Of a stretch of 64,000 bases of DNA, positions 17,273 through 26,081 are shown in pieces. Each line of letters begins with the position of its first letter. The stretch's first letter is position 1. Both the position numbers and the translations under genes were made by a program. Location of the stretch: positions 2,581,740 to 2,645,739 of the forward strand of contig NZ_GG730299.1 of NCBI RefSeq assembly GCF_000155975.1, written 5' to 3'. The notes under the pieces were generated by a model. The model made no database searches, was not told where the DNA came from, and saw only the letters and a program-made list of their open reading frames with translations. The stretch comes from Citrobacter youngae ATCC 29220. Lineage in GTDB: Bacteria > Pseudomonadota > Gammaproteobacteria > Enterobacterales > Enterobacteriaceae.

Positions 17273-17646
17273 ATCGGCCGAAAAGTCAGCCGATTAAAAT
17301 CGTGTCCCAGCCATCCCCTGAGATTTCAGGAGATCGAGAGCCACCAGCGGCAAACCGCCGCATCATTGCTTCCTTAGAAAATCAATTCCACGCCCGGTAT
17401 ACCCTTCAATCCCGCAATCCATGCGCTTTCTAAGCCCACTTTGTATACAAAACAGGGTAAAAATACCTTGAGGGGTATACATCCGTAATCCAGAACTGGC
17501 GGGGCTTCAGGAGCATTGATAATCAATGCGTGGGGTGTGATAGCTTTTTGTGGATTTATTCAGCAAAAACACATCGGTGTATCCGGTGATGCGGTCAGAG
17601 CTCTGACACGTTCCTCTCCTGGTGATCGACGGAAAAGTCCGCCGAT
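17273..17646. repeat. pair of related 22-bp hairpins
   Basis: Copies at 17273-17294 and 17625-17646 share GAAAAGTC between GGC/GAC-type arms that pair with GCCGAT, and differ at 3 of 22 bases. A perfect palindrome GTCAGAGCTCTGAC lies at 17594-17607. They flank the non-coding segment before the iterons; function unknown. Confidence 0.5.
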
Positions 17647-17715
17647 GCTGATGCTGGCCTAACCTGCTTTCGATGTTTTCGTTATAGAGAAAACGCTATA
17701 GATAAACAAAAACAT

Positions 17716-18008
17716 GTTGGTTCAGTCGGTTCAGTTGGTTCAATTTGTAAAGATTGTTGTTTTGTAAGGATTATTTATTGCGAAGTGAACCAACAAAGCC
17801 CTGTTTTGAACCAACAAACGCTATTTTCGTGTTGGTTCAGTGGGATAGATTTACAGGCCAGCCAGAAAAGGGCGTTGGTTCAATAGCGGCATTTGTTGGT
17901 TCAAAATGGGCGTTTGTTGGTTCAGTGTTGGTTCACTTAAGAGCATATAAATATATTAAATACATACACTTATATTAATTAAATAGTTACTGAACCAACT
18001 GAACCAAC
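17716..18008. other. iteron-type replication origin (12 copies of GTTGGTTCA)
   Basis: Twelve copies of the 9-mer GTTGGTTCA or its complement occur at 17716, 17725 (one mismatch), 17734, 17786, 17807, 17831, 17874, 17895, 17916, 17927, 17991 and 18000. The first three are head to tail with no spacer; the last two also abut. A very AT-rich stretch without iterons (17936-17990) looks like the unwinding element. The alpha-type primase-helicase gene ends 25 bp away. In P4, alpha binds short iterons in ori and crr; this array is the expected counterpart with a different iteron sequence. Confidence 0.85.
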
Positions 18009-18032
18009 AAAAAAACATCTCGCATGTGTGTT

Positions 18033-20714
18033 TTATTCTTCGCCCTCTATCTCGTCGGGTCGTAGCTGGAGCACATAAACGTTTATCTGGCGTCCATCAA
18101 TTCGCGGGGATTTACGCTGATATCCCCTTCCGCTGGCTGGCGGTTTCAGTACCCCAGCCCCGGCCAGCACACGGGCAAACTGTTTCGCATTAAAACCCTG
18201 CGCTATCTCCTTTTCGAACGCAGCCGGAAAGGTGTAGAACACTACGGGGCTTTCGTCATGCTCACCTTTCTGACGGTATCCGGCTAAATCCCGGATCGGC
18301 ATATCAGCCGGGCTGTACGGGAACGGCGCGAAACGGCTTAGGCCGTAGGCATTAAGAAACGCCTCTGCCTGCTCGATGATCTGTTTATGCTCACGATTCC
18401 CCGTGCCAAACTCTTTCACCCAGGCGTTAAAGCCATGCTGGATGGCGTCCCGGCTTTCCTGCTCCCCCCAGCCAGTGACAGGCATCCCGAGCACCAACGC
18501 CGCCTCCAGAATAGCGAACCGCTCGCCTACACGATGAACCTGTTCGCCATAATCAGCAGGGATAAGACTACGCCAGCGCTCCTGCGCCGCTTTGACAGCT
18601 TGTTTCGCCTCCTGCTGGTGGCCTGCAAGCCATTTAATCCATTCACGGCCTGCTGCTCCGTGGTTCGTCTGATATGCCTCTTTGAGTGCGTCGGCGTGCT
18701 GCTTGCCGTTCTGATACTCATGGTGCGATACGGATTTCTCCATCGGTAAATTAAGCAGTCGCACCAGTTGCCCGGCCTTAACTTTCAGCCCACCAGCAGA
18801 AAGAAACGTCTCAATGTCCATTTCCCCGGTACTGATCGCCACGGTACGCCAGCGCTTTAACTCGCGGTTGCCGCCCTCCTTCGCCCCCTGTAGCTTTCCG
18901 GCACCGTTAAACAGCGTGTAAGCAGACGTAGCAACGTCTTTGGCGCTACTGCCCTGCCCCACTTCATCCAGCGGTAACAGGCTGTCGTTATGCGCTTCTG
19001 CTTCGTTGGCGATACCCAGCGCAGTACCGTACCAGGTAAGGCGCAGGGCATCCGGTTCACCGTATAAACTGCTGGCAATGTTGGCGGTCGTTGTCTTCCC
19101 TGCGCTGGACTGTTCGAAAAGATGCACGCCGAACCCGTCAGCGCCAACAAGCCCGATCAGCGGCGCAGAAAGCGCAGCAGCAACGCCCAGCATCATTGAC
19201 GGGTTGCCCAGCGCAAGGCGCGCCACCGAATCACGCCAGCTTTCCGGCGTTCCACTAACGGTATAGCCACCAGCCGCCGCACTCCGACCACTGAATAACA
19301 GCGGTATCTCTGGTTCACCAATAACATCACCATCCGGCATGATGTACGCCCCGCAGTGCCAGCCTGTGGTGTGGCTGATCTGCCATTCCTTGCCGCTACC
19401 GGTTCGCTGTAGCCAGTCGGCCAGAATCGCCCGCAACGATGGTTTGGTCGTTACACTGACACCGCCGTTTTTCAGCGTGCGCCATCCCTCACGGTCGCCA
19501 ATGTCCTCCCATGGAAGCGCCCGGGTAACTTGCCCCCGGTTGCCGGGGACGTCCCAACGCAGGATCAGAAAGCGCTGTCTGGCGTTATCACTCCCCGCAC
19601 CAGCAATCTCCAGCGGAGAGCATAGCCACGCCTCGGTATTGATAATTTCCCCTGTGTCTTTGTCCACTTTCGGGGTGATCCAGTGAATGCCATCCGCACG
19701 GCTCTCTACTCGCGGTTTCAGATCGTCGTCGATATCGTTTTTTTTCTTGCCGCCGTCGATAGCTGTCAGTGTCGCACCCACTTTCTTACCCTCCGGTTGG
19801 TACATTGAGTCGTTAAATGCTGCTGTGGCCGCTTCGAGTCCGTATTGCTGGTGGTAGTCGTTCCAGTCCGCTTTAAAGTCCACTGGTGGCATGGAAACCC
19901 AGCCAGAAACGGCTTTCGCGGCTTTCTCTGCGGCCTCCTTGCCAGTGTTAACTTTCACTCCTTCAATTCCGTCACTTCCGCCGATCTGGTCGTTGTCTGC
20001 GGCAATGATGATCTGCGCGTTCGGGTAACGCTGGCGCATCGCCATAGCAACGGCAGGGAGGTTCCCGGCGTCAATTGCTGCAATAATTGTCGCAATTTGT
20101 CGCAATTGCAGAACGGATATCGCTGTCGCCAGCCCCTCGGATATCACGACCGTTTCCGTATTTTCAGCGGAGTTAACCACAAAGAAGGAGCCTTTCTTCA
20201 CCGTTCCGGCCACCAGCCGCTTACTACCATCTGGCTTGATGATCTGAGCACCGGTGATCGCCCCGGCGACGTTCGTCAACGTGATCAACATCGAACCATC
20301 AGCCAGCAGCGGGAAGGGGCGCTGTAGCCCCTTTGATGTGAGGTATTCCGATTGGCCTGATACAGCCTTAGCAGCCAGCGCAGCAACCTTAGCCACGATA
20401 TCGGTTTGAGGCTTCTCTCTGGCTGGCTTCTGTTCCGGCAACGGCAACGCCATCACTTCCGCCACCATCACAGCCGCCTCACGCGCACCGCACTGGCTGA
20501 CTTTCATCACCAGATCCAGCCCCGTACCTGCGCCACAATGTGAGCAAAAGTAAGTGCCTCGCCCGTCCTTGTCGTCAAAGCGGTAACGGGTATTGCCACC
20601 GCAAGCCGGGCATGGTCCCTCGCTGCGATTGGTTGGAATACCGAGCCGTTCAAAAATTGTCTGCCAGTGACCGGCCGCCTTGATGCGCACATCGTTAATA
20701 AAATTATCTTTCAC
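18033..20714 (-). CDS. P4 alpha-type primase-helicase
   Basis: An 893-aa protein that starts at GTG within a GTGA overlap with the upstream gene. The N-terminus has a zinc ribbon with Cys35, Cys38, Cys57 and Cys60 (CPAC and CSHC). A TOPRIM-like primase part follows (VVISEGLATA near 190; IIIAADND). A DUF927-type helicase has Walker A SSAGKTTT near residue 540 and Walker B LLPLDEVGQG near 583. The last 80 residues look like a winged-helix tail, which in P4 alpha binds the origin. It should make primers and unwind DNA at the adjacent iterons, so the element could replicate without host DnaA, DnaB or DnaC. Confidence 0.9.
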   Translation of the reverse strand: MKDNFINDVRIKAAGHWQTIFERLGIPTNRSEGPCPACGGNTRYRFDDKDGRGTYFCSHCGAGTGLDLVMKVSQCGAREAAVMVAEVMALPLPEQKPAREKPQTDIVAKVAALAAKAVSGQSEYLTSKGLQRPFPLLADGSMLITLTNVAGAITGAQIIKPDGSKRLVAGTVKKGSFFVVNSAENTETVVISEGLATAISVLQLRQIATIIAAIDAGNLPAVAMAMRQRYPNAQIIIAADNDQIGGSDGIEGVKVNTGKEAAEKAAKAVSGWVSMPPVDFKADWNDYHQQYGLEAATAAFNDSMYQPEGKKVGATLTAIDGGKKKNDIDDDLKPRVESRADGIHWITPKVDKDTGEIINTEAWLCSPLEIAGAGSDNARQRFLILRWDVPGNRGQVTRALPWEDIGDREGWRTLKNGGVSVTTKPSLRAILADWLQRTGSGKEWQISHTTGWHCGAYIMPDGDVIGEPEIPLLFSGRSAAAGGYTVSGTPESWRDSVARLALGNPSMMLGVAAALSAPLIGLVGADGFGVHLFEQSSAGKTTTANIASSLYGEPDALRLTWYGTALGIANEAEAHNDSLLPLDEVGQGSSAKDVATSAYTLFNGAGKLQGAKEGGNRELKRWRTVAISTGEMDIETFLSAGGLKVKAGQLVRLLNLPMEKSVSHHEYQNGKQHADALKEAYQTNHGAAGREWIKWLAGHQQEAKQAVKAAQERWRSLIPADYGEQVHRVGERFAILEAALVLGMPVTGWGEQESRDAIQHGFNAWVKEFGTGNREHKQIIEQAEAFLNAYGLSRFAPFPYSPADMPIRDLAGYRQKGEHDESPVVFYTFPAAFEKEIAQGFNAKQFARVLAGAGVLKPPASGRGYQRKSPRIDGRQINVYVLQLRPDEIEGEE

Positions 20715-20929
20715 GGCTTAACCTCACCCACTGGCTGAAACTCCGTTAAAAATCGCAAATCCGACTGCACACACGGCGATGAGTAGCCATCACGATAAAA
20801 TGTCACTCTGTTGAATCGGTAGCTTTCCACCGTCACCAGGCAACCCCGCTTATCCTTCCATTTATCGCCTTTGCGAATCACAGGGCGAGCGAAGCCACTG
20901 GCAGGAGAGCCAGTTAATTTCTTTTCCAT
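20711..20929 (-). CDS. DUF4222-like small protein
   Basis: 72 aa, with the run KGDKWKDKRGCLVTVESYRF and FYRDGY typical of small phage proteins annotated DUF4222. It overlaps the primase start by 4 nt, so translation is coupled. It probably folds as a small beta barrel; function unknown. Such genes are common beside phage replication genes. Confidence 0.65.
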   Translation of the reverse strand: MEKKLTGSPASGFARPVIRKGDKWKDKRGCLVTVESYRFNRVTFYRDGYSSPCVQSDLRFLTEFQPVGEVKP

Positions 20930-20931
20930 GG

Positions 20932-21228
20932 CTATTTACCTTTCGTCATCTGACGACTCTGATATTCCGCATTGGCTGCGGTATCAGATAACGCTCGCGC
21001 CAGCGGCATTAATTCCATCAGCATCCCACCAATATCTCGGAAATCTGTTGCTGACGGCTCATATTCACCGTTCTCAGCACCACCAACGTAGAACATCATC
21101 TTACCTACAGCGGCGATCCCATTCAGGATGCTATCGGCGGCGCACTCAGCACGGGAAGACAGCATCTGGAGATCAGATTTATCGGTATCAGGGAAATCGG
21201 TGCGCACAAAATCGTTGTAAAGGTTCAT
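20932..21228 (-). CDS. hypothetical helical protein of the replication operon
   Basis: 98 aa, mostly helical, acidic, with no recognised domain. Its ATG overlaps the upstream recombinase stop (ATGA) and its stop lies 2 bp before the DUF4222-like gene, so it is a coupled member of the operon from AlpA to the primase. A regulatory or host-takeover role is possible but cannot be read from sequence. Confidence 0.6.
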   Translation of the reverse strand: MNLYNDFVRTDFPDTDKSDLQMLSSRAECAADSILNGIAAVGKMMFYVGGAENGEYEPSATDFRDIGGMLMELMPLARALSDTAANAEYQSRQMTKGK

Positions 21229-22097
21229 GCTGTGACCTCCATAGCCAGACGTGACTGGATCGCGGATGCTTTACTACCGAGCTGTAAATAGGTGCGGGTA
21301 ATAGCCGGGTTGCTATGCCCCAGCATTTCAGAAGCCACCAGCAAGCCTTGCTCACCGCCTGCTGACATGAGGTTAAACGCGGCTATTTTGCGACTGGAGT
21401 ATGCGCTAAGGCGCAGCTTGGCGTTAATGAAACGGGTGAACCACTGCATAACATCATGCAACTTGCGCCAGATGGTCTGACGGGTCACGCTTCCCTCCAT
21501 GTATTGGCAACGATTACTTTCGATCTGAGATCGGGAAAATACCAGGTCGTCCTCAACCAGATTCCGTTCCTGACGGTCACGCAGCCGCTTGATGATGCCA
21601 GGCGGTAACTGTTTGGTGTCGTGTTTGACGTCAGCCTTTGCCACCAGCTCGAATACTATGGCCTGTTCTTCGTCGTTCATGTCGGCGGCCAGTTCATCAC
21701 AACCGATGCTATCCCACTTCATGTAGGCAATATGATCGGCAGCGAGCCGTGCTGCGTCTTTGCGTTGCTGGCGTACAATCTCGATACCTTTGCGGGTTGC
21801 CCGCGCTTCGGCGGCTTTGGTCTGCTTGGCAACGATAATTGTCGCCTGCCCCGTTTCCCAATTGACGCATGAATAGCGGAGGTTGCAAACGTCGCTGGTG
21901 CGCCAGCCGGTCACGGTTGAAATGTCCCACCAGAGCAATACCCAATCCGGTTGGGTCTGCTGGATGCGCTCACGTAGCTTGCGCTGCTCGTCGCGGTCAT
22001 AGACGGGGGTCATGGTTCGGCTGCCCTTTGTGCTCACCGCTTTAACGATATTGCCGCGTAGTTCACGGGCTTTAGCTGTCAGAGTTTGAAGATTCAT
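21225..22097 (-). CDS. second tyrosine recombinase-like protein
   Basis: The 290-aa protein has a catalytic-domain pattern: Arg66 in GWRTSDVCNL, Arg236 in YSSRKIAAF, His261 in LGHSNPAITR and nucleophile Tyr270 in TYLQL. The usual His of the HxxR box is Tyr233 here, a tolerated but uncommon change. No arm-binding N-terminal domain is seen, and the gene lies mid-operon rather than at the element end. It may resolve dimers of the replicated element or invert DNA, or have become structural. Related proteins occur in P4-like satellites. Confidence 0.7.
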   Translation of the reverse strand: MNLQTLTAKARELRGNIVKAVSTKGSRTMTPVYDRDEQRKLRERIQQTQPDWVLLWWDISTVTGWRTSDVCNLRYSCVNWETGQATIIVAKQTKAAEARATRKGIEIVRQQRKDAARLAADHIAYMKWDSIGCDELAADMNDEEQAIVFELVAKADVKHDTKQLPPGIIKRLRDRQERNLVEDDLVFSRSQIESNRCQYMEGSVTRQTIWRKLHDVMQWFTRFINAKLRLSAYSSRKIAAFNLMSAGGEQGLLVASEMLGHSNPAITRTYLQLGSKASAIQSRLAMEVTA

Positions 22098-22106
22098 GGG
22101 GCCCCC

Positions 22107-22274
22107 TTAACTCACGTAAGTGATGCGAATGTCTGACAACCCGGCCAGTTCAGCCATAGACGTGGCAATAAAGGTAGCACTGAGGAAATGCTCAGCATCA
22201 ACCTGATACTGAAAACGCACTTCACTACCATGAGAATTGAAACCTTTCCCTCTGACCTTGAATGAATTAAGCAT
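22107..22274 (-). CDS. small hypothetical protein (55 aa)
   Basis: A short gene on the minus strand with ATG 22274 overlapping the Ash/Icd-like gene's end by 8 nt, stop TAA at 22107, and the recombinase start 10 bp further on. The product begins MLNSFKVRGKGFNSHGSEV and ends SDIRITYVS. It has an alternating beta pattern, then helix. Coupling on both sides and good coding character support it. Family unknown. Confidence 0.65.
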   Translation of the reverse strand: MLNSFKVRGKGFNSHGSEVRFQYQVDAEHFLSATFIATSMAELAGLSDIRITYVS

Positions 22275-22914
22275 GATCCGCCCCCGCGATTGGCAGACGG
22301 CCAGCGAAGAAACAGACGTGGTCGCGCACCAAAGTGCGACGCGCTTCTCGTTCTGAATGTGCTGCGATATGGTGAATAACGGCTTTGATTGTCGAGCAAT
22401 CGCGGCGAACTGCGGCGATCAGCCAAATGAATTTGGTTTGAGGTGTGGCGAGGGTAGTAGCCATAATGGCAGCCTCCTTGTACTGGGTAAAATTCCCACC
22501 ACCGGAAACGCCAATTTCAAGGGTGGTGAGCTGAACAGGGTTGGCGTAACCGGCGTACAAGGTAACCGGCGCGGATTGCTCCGCCCCCATCCAACTCACC
22601 ATAATTTTGTGAGTAACATGGACTACAGCCATATCACTGGAAAAATGGTGTGAAGATGCGAGGACACAAAAAAAGACGCTAGGCGCGTCGTGTGTCGCCT
22701 TGTACATTATCAGGACGCCAATCCCGGCACCAGATTTTGCTGGTGCCTTTGCAGTGTAATACTGGTTTGCGCAAAGTGGCAAGCCGTTTTTATAAGCGCC
22801 GATCGCCATATCATCATTATCTCCCAGCCATGAATTAAATGACTGAATGCCAGATGTGTGTTTTTCAGCATGACAGCGCCCCTGACCGTCAGAGGCCATA
22901 ATGTTTGAATTCAT
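22267..22914 (-). CDS. Ash/Icd-like protein
   Basis: 215 aa. The middle has GYANPVQLTTLEIGVSGGGN, typical of Ash-family proteins of P4 satellites. The C-terminal 60 residues (FIWLIAAVRRDC to FFAGRLP) match host cell-division-inhibitor Icd-like proteins. A nested start at MATTLATPQ would give the Icd part alone, as overlapping starts are known in P4. The N-terminal 70 residues are low in homology and the true start is uncertain. Confidence 0.7.
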   Translation of the reverse strand: MNSNIMASDGQGRCHAEKHTSGIQSFNSWLGDNDDMAIGAYKNGLPLCANQYYTAKAPAKSGAGIGVLIMYKATHDAPSVFFCVLASSHHFSSDMAVVHVTHKIMVSWMGAEQSAPVTLYAGYANPVQLTTLEIGVSGGGNFTQYKEAAIMATTLATPQTKFIWLIAAVRRDCSTIKAVIHHIAAHSEREARRTLVRDHVCFFAGRLPIAGADHA

Positions 22915-22928
22915 AATTTAAGGCTCCG

Positions 22929-23363
22929 TTATGCGGCGTTCGTGTTGTCCGGATATAGCGAGAGAATATCGGCAATAGCCTGATCGGTAAGTCCGAGATA
23001 GCCACCAGCAGCAGCGTACTGATTTACGAGCTGGATAACCTTCAGCACATCACCACGGCAGGAAAAGCGGTAGCGTAGGTGTGCGCCGATGCCATCTGTA
23101 TTGGGCTCTTCCGAACGTTCCAGGCAAATATCCAACCGGCGTTCTAACTCGCTGGCATAATTCCGGCCAGACGAAAGGCGGCAATAGCGGAGAATGTCAT
23201 TTTCCGTCCATCCCTCAATGCCGGTTCGCAGCATATAAACGCGGGCGCGATGCTTTTTCGGTGTGCGCTTTGGCTCTTGAACGGTACTGGTAGCAGGCGT
23301 AACATCAGACGTGCGAATATCTGAGTTAGCCGCCTGCTGTATGGGGCGGTTTTTCTTTTCCAT
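22929..23363 (-). CDS. hypothetical protein downstream of alpA
   Basis: 144 aa with a basic, disordered first 40 residues (KRTPKKHRARVYMLRTG) and a helical remainder with SGRNYASELERRLDI. It overlaps the alpA stop (TAATG), so it is co-translated. Similar-sized proteins occupy this slot in P4-like elements; no function is known to me. Confidence 0.6.
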   Translation of the reverse strand: MEKKNRPIQQAANSDIRTSDVTPATSTVQEPKRTPKKHRARVYMLRTGIEGWTENDILRYCRLSSGRNYASELERRLDICLERSEEPNTDGIGAHLRYRFSCRGDVLKVIQLVNQYAAAGGYLGLTDQAIADILSLYPDNTNAA

Positions 23364-23569
23364 TACGCCACCTCACCACGAGATTCAGCAATACGTTCGC
23401 TAATCCAAGCGTCTATCTCCCCTTCAACAAATGCTATGGAGCGTGCGCCAATCTTCACCGGTTTTGGAAAACGATTTTGGCTGATTAACCTATACAGCCA
23501 TGCCTTGCTGTAACCAGTTCGGCGCTTAACTTCTGCCAGGCGGATGAAAGAACGTGCGTTTTCTGACAT
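23363..23569 (-). CDS. alpA: AlpA-family regulator/excisionase
   Basis: 68 aa with the AlpA/MerR-type helix-turn-helix RLAEVKRRTGYSKAWLYRLI and the usual FPKPVKIGARSIAFVEGEID. P4 Vis and CP4-57 AlpA regulate the integrase and help excision. It starts the leftward operon. TAGAC repeats lie just upstream (23590-23615) and again around the integrase gene, plausible targets for this protein. Confidence 0.85.
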   Translation of the reverse strand: MSENARSFIRLAEVKRRTGYSKAWLYRLISQNRFPKPVKIGARSIAFVEGEIDAWISERIAESRGEVA

Positions 23570-23756
23570 ATTTACCCCTTCGTCTTTAGCTAGACATCAC
23601 TAGACGTCTGTAGATTTAGGGGAAAAATAATTTGAATTGGGGATATTAAGAAGAGATAAGAAATCAGTCATCTCACCCCGGTGCTTAAAGTTTTAATTTT
23701 CACACCGGGATAAAATTTTTACCTTTTCGGAATGGAACGGAAATCTAAAAAATCCA
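23570..23756 (-). promoter_or_regulatory. alpA leader with TAGAC repeats and a long hairpin
   Basis: At 23677-23709 perfect arms CCCGGTG and CACCGGG enclose a 19-nt loop. It lies in the leader of the operon, where P4 makes its CI immunity RNA. Nearer the gene, TAGACATC, TAGACGTC and an inverted GTCTGTAGA (23591-23614) repeat. Together they suggest attenuation by RNA pairing plus AlpA autoregulation. Confidence 0.5.
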
Positions 23757-24563
23757 TTACATGAATGTGTCAACGCGGCTTTCAAGCAACTCCATGGCCT
23801 TCGGTCTCGTCACCGACCTAAGACGATCTTTAATATCCACCTCGAATTCATCGGGGAAAAGCAATTGTGCCAATTGAAACTGGGTTAAAGTGATGCCAGT
23901 AATCTCTCCCCATAAAAACAGATCTATATAAGGTAATACCTTGTATTCACAAAGTTTTTTAAGGTCATTATCTGTTTTCTTTTGCGAGCGATCCCCTTCA
24001 TTATTAATTTTTCTCTCATTCGCAAGCCACTCTGAAAAATCACGCATTATTTTTTCGTCATTGTTATTTAAATCTACACGTATAAACCTCTTTATTCCCG
24101 GATAATCATCACTCAACGGGGTGTATAGATTCAAGTCATTACTTAATGTAGTCGAGTATTCTGAATCATCCCAAGATGATGAGTTACCTTCTATTTTATT
24201 GATTCTATTTTTCTCAAGATGCTTTTTAAGCATAGCATTTATAGCATTCATGACTTCAGGGGTCTGCTCGTGTAAATCTGCATATAAATCAATAAAATCA
24301 AACATCCACATTTCATCAATACTGGAATTTTCGATTACATCATGACCGGTTAAAATAAGATCGTTTCTTGTGGACAGATGGATAAGAGATTTCAATAGAA
24401 AATCTTTGCTAATTCCGTTCGCTAAGTCTTCTTTAATGCCGTTAAACAAAATAATCTTGCGGGTCATTATCGACTTCCACCAGTGATTTCTGGTGTAACT
24501 TTCGCATACGCTATAATTTTCTAAGTCGAACCACTCGGGACAGTATTCCGGTTTTTTACTCAT
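23757..24563 (-). CDS. hypothetical cargo protein (DUF6387-like)
   Basis: 268 aa from the ATG with GAGG seven bases upstream. The opening MSKKPEYCPEWFDLENY resembles P4-island proteins that I recall as DUF6387. The rest is helical, acidic and AT-rich in codon use, unlike the replication genes, so it is likely a cargo gene. It sits between alpA and the integrase, the usual slot for variable defence or unknown genes. No catalytic motif is visible. Confidence 0.55.
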   Translation of the reverse strand: MSKKPEYCPEWFDLENYSVCESYTRNHWWKSIMTRKIILFNGIKEDLANGISKDFLLKSLIHLSTRNDLILTGHDVIENSSIDEMWMFDFIDLYADLHEQTPEVMNAINAMLKKHLEKNRINKIEGNSSSWDDSEYSTTLSNDLNLYTPLSDDYPGIKRFIRVDLNNNDEKIMRDFSEWLANERKINNEGDRSQKKTDNDLKKLCEYKVLPYIDLFLWGEITGITLTQFQLAQLLFPDEFEVDIKDRLRSVTRPKAMELLESRVDTFM

Positions 24564-24664
24564 CATGCCACCTCGCACCCTCTTTAATTTGGGGGCCATG
24601 CCAGCCAGTAGAGGTGTACTGGTTTTCGGGGATCAGCCTAGGCACAGCCTTTTTCTTTCAAGTC

Positions 24665-26067
24665 TACCGTAGTCTACTACAGTAACTTGGCGGTTTGCAG
24701 TCACGCACCTTTCCCGAACGCGCCATGAATCACGTTTTCCCGGTGCTCCAGCGCATCCATATAGTCGGCATACCACTGGAGCATCTCCCGCCGACCATCC
24801 AGATACTGCGCATGGTTGTATGTCCCGCGAATGCTGTTCTTGTCCACATGCGCGAGCTGCGTTTCTATCCAGGCGGTGTTGTAACCCTGCTCATGGAGAA
24901 TGGTGCTCATAGTGTGCCTGAACCCATGACCGGTGACGCGGCCACCGTATCCGATGCGTTTGAACACCTGATTAATACTGGCCTCACTCATGGTTTTGCG
25001 CGGATCATTACGCCCGGGGAACATGTGGGGATAGCGTCCTGTCATTTCACGAATGCGCGCAATGATGGCCTGGGCCTGTGATGACAGTGGCACTATATGC
25101 GGCCGGCGCATCTTCATCCGTTCCGCTGGTATTTCCCACACCGCAGCATCAGCATCGATTTCCTGCCATGTAGCCCCTCGGAGCTCACCAGTTCTTAACC
25201 CAGTGATGATCAGCAAACGCGCAGCCAAAACCACCAGCATGCTGCCAGAATAGCTGGAAAGGGCATCAAAGAACGCCGGTAGCTCAGAGGCGTTCAGGAA
25301 GGGATAGTGTCTGGATTCATGCCCCTGCATAGCGCTGGTGAGATCCGGAGCTGGGTTGTATTCAGCCCGCCCAGTGACAATGGCATAGCGAAAGACTTCA
25401 CCGCAGCGCTGCCGGACCTTCTTGGCCTTCTCCGTTGCCCCTCTCCCCTCCATACGACGAAGCACATTAAGCAGTTCAAGCGGCTTGATTTCCGCGATCG
25501 GCTTTTTGCCGATGTAAGGGAAAACATCTTTGTTGAACGCCTCCATAATGTCCGAAGCATACCCATCCGACCATTTGTAGAGCTTGCTGGCATGCCATTC
25601 GCAGGCGATTTCCTTAAAAGTGTTTCTGACGTTTGCCTCTCGGGCTATCTTCTCTTCCCGCTTTGCTTCGTTGGGGTCGATACCCCCAGCGATACCCCTT
25701 TTTGCCTCATCACGTTTGGCCCGCGCATCAGCCAGAGTAACTTCGGGATATACCCCCAGCGCCAGCAACTTCTCTTTACCTGAGACGCGATACTTCATTC
25801 GCCAATACCGGGAGCCATTGGGGTTTACGAGTAAATAGAGACCGCCGCCGTCAGAGAGTTTGTAAGGTTTCTCTTTGGGCCGGGCAGTATCAACCTGGCG
25901 GGCATTGAGCTTCATTTGGGGGTATCTCCACAAGGCAAAACAGCACATACCCCCGAAAATACCCCCAACGACACGTAGATTTTGGGATTGAGTAGTAGAC
26001 GTTGAGATACCAGCGGGAGCGCTATAACGCAGAGTATAAAGGGTTCTTGTGGACTTTAGTAGACGTT
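24665..26067. repeat. TAGTAGAC repeats flanking the integrase gene
   Basis: TAGTAGACGTT occurs exactly at 25993-26003 and 26057-26067, between integrase and tRNA. The inverted form GTCTACTA(C) lies at 24672-24680, with GTCTAC at 24663, just past the integrase stop. These look like arm sites for the integrase or AlpA-type excisionase. Confidence 0.6.
24701..25915 (-). CDS. P4-type site-specific integrase
   Basis: From ATG 25915 the protein has 404 aa: an N-terminal DUF4102 domain (SDGGGLYLLVNPNGSRYW), a core-binding domain (about 97-180) and the tyrosine recombinase domain. Catalytic residues are Arg241 (TGLRTGEL), His330 and Arg333 (HGFRHT), His356 and Tyr366. An upstream start at 25948 adds 11 residues unlike the family. 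It sits 167 bp from the tRNA 3' end and reads away from it, the CP4-6/P4 arrangement. Confidence 0.92.
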   Translation of the reverse strand: MKLNARQVDTARPKEKPYKLSDGGGLYLLVNPNGSRYWRMKYRVSGKEKLLALGVYPEVTLADARAKRDEAKRGIAGGIDPNEAKREEKIAREANVRNTFKEIACEWHASKLYKWSDGYASDIMEAFNKDVFPYIGKKPIAEIKPLELLNVLRRMEGRGATEKAKKVRQRCGEVFRYAIVTGRAEYNPAPDLTSAMQGHESRHYPFLNASELPAFFDALSSYSGSMLVVLAARLLIITGLRTGELRGATWQEIDADAAVWEIPAERMKMRRPHIVPLSSQAQAIIARIREMTGRYPHMFPGRNDPRKTMSEASINQVFKRIGYGGRVTGHGFRHTMSTILHEQGYNTAWIETQLAHVDKNSIRGTYNHAQYLDGRREMLQWYADYMDALEHRENVIHGAFGKGA

Positions 26068-26081
26068 AGAAGATGTTTGAA

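Larger units (their letters stand above)
16903..18032. other. 1.13-kb non-coding control and origin region of the element
   Basis: No gene is supported here. It holds, left to right, two operator dyads, a small-RNA promoter and terminator, phased TGCGAAT repeats, a pair of related hairpins and the iteron origin. Frames of 75-85 codons in this stretch run through the repeats and lack ribosome sites. Confidence 0.7.
14474..26081. mobile_element. P4-like integrative element in thrW
   Basis: The right end is the 3' end of thrW. The integrase lies next to it and points away from the tRNA. Inward are an AlpA regulator, an Ash/Icd-like gene, an alpha-type primase-helicase and an iteron origin, the P4 order. 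If the left end is near the integrase relic, the size is about 11.6 kb, close to that of phage P4. None of P4's late genes (sid, delta, psu) is recognisable; the left arm carries other genes instead. The right edge is firm, the left is inferred. Confidence 0.75.

Noticed and set aside
17754..17978. 74-codon plus-strand frame
   Set aside because: Runs entirely through iterons; repeated codons come from the repeats.
17716..18008. CRISPR-like array
   Set aside because: Nine-bp units on both strands with irregular spacing; no cas genes; fits iterons.
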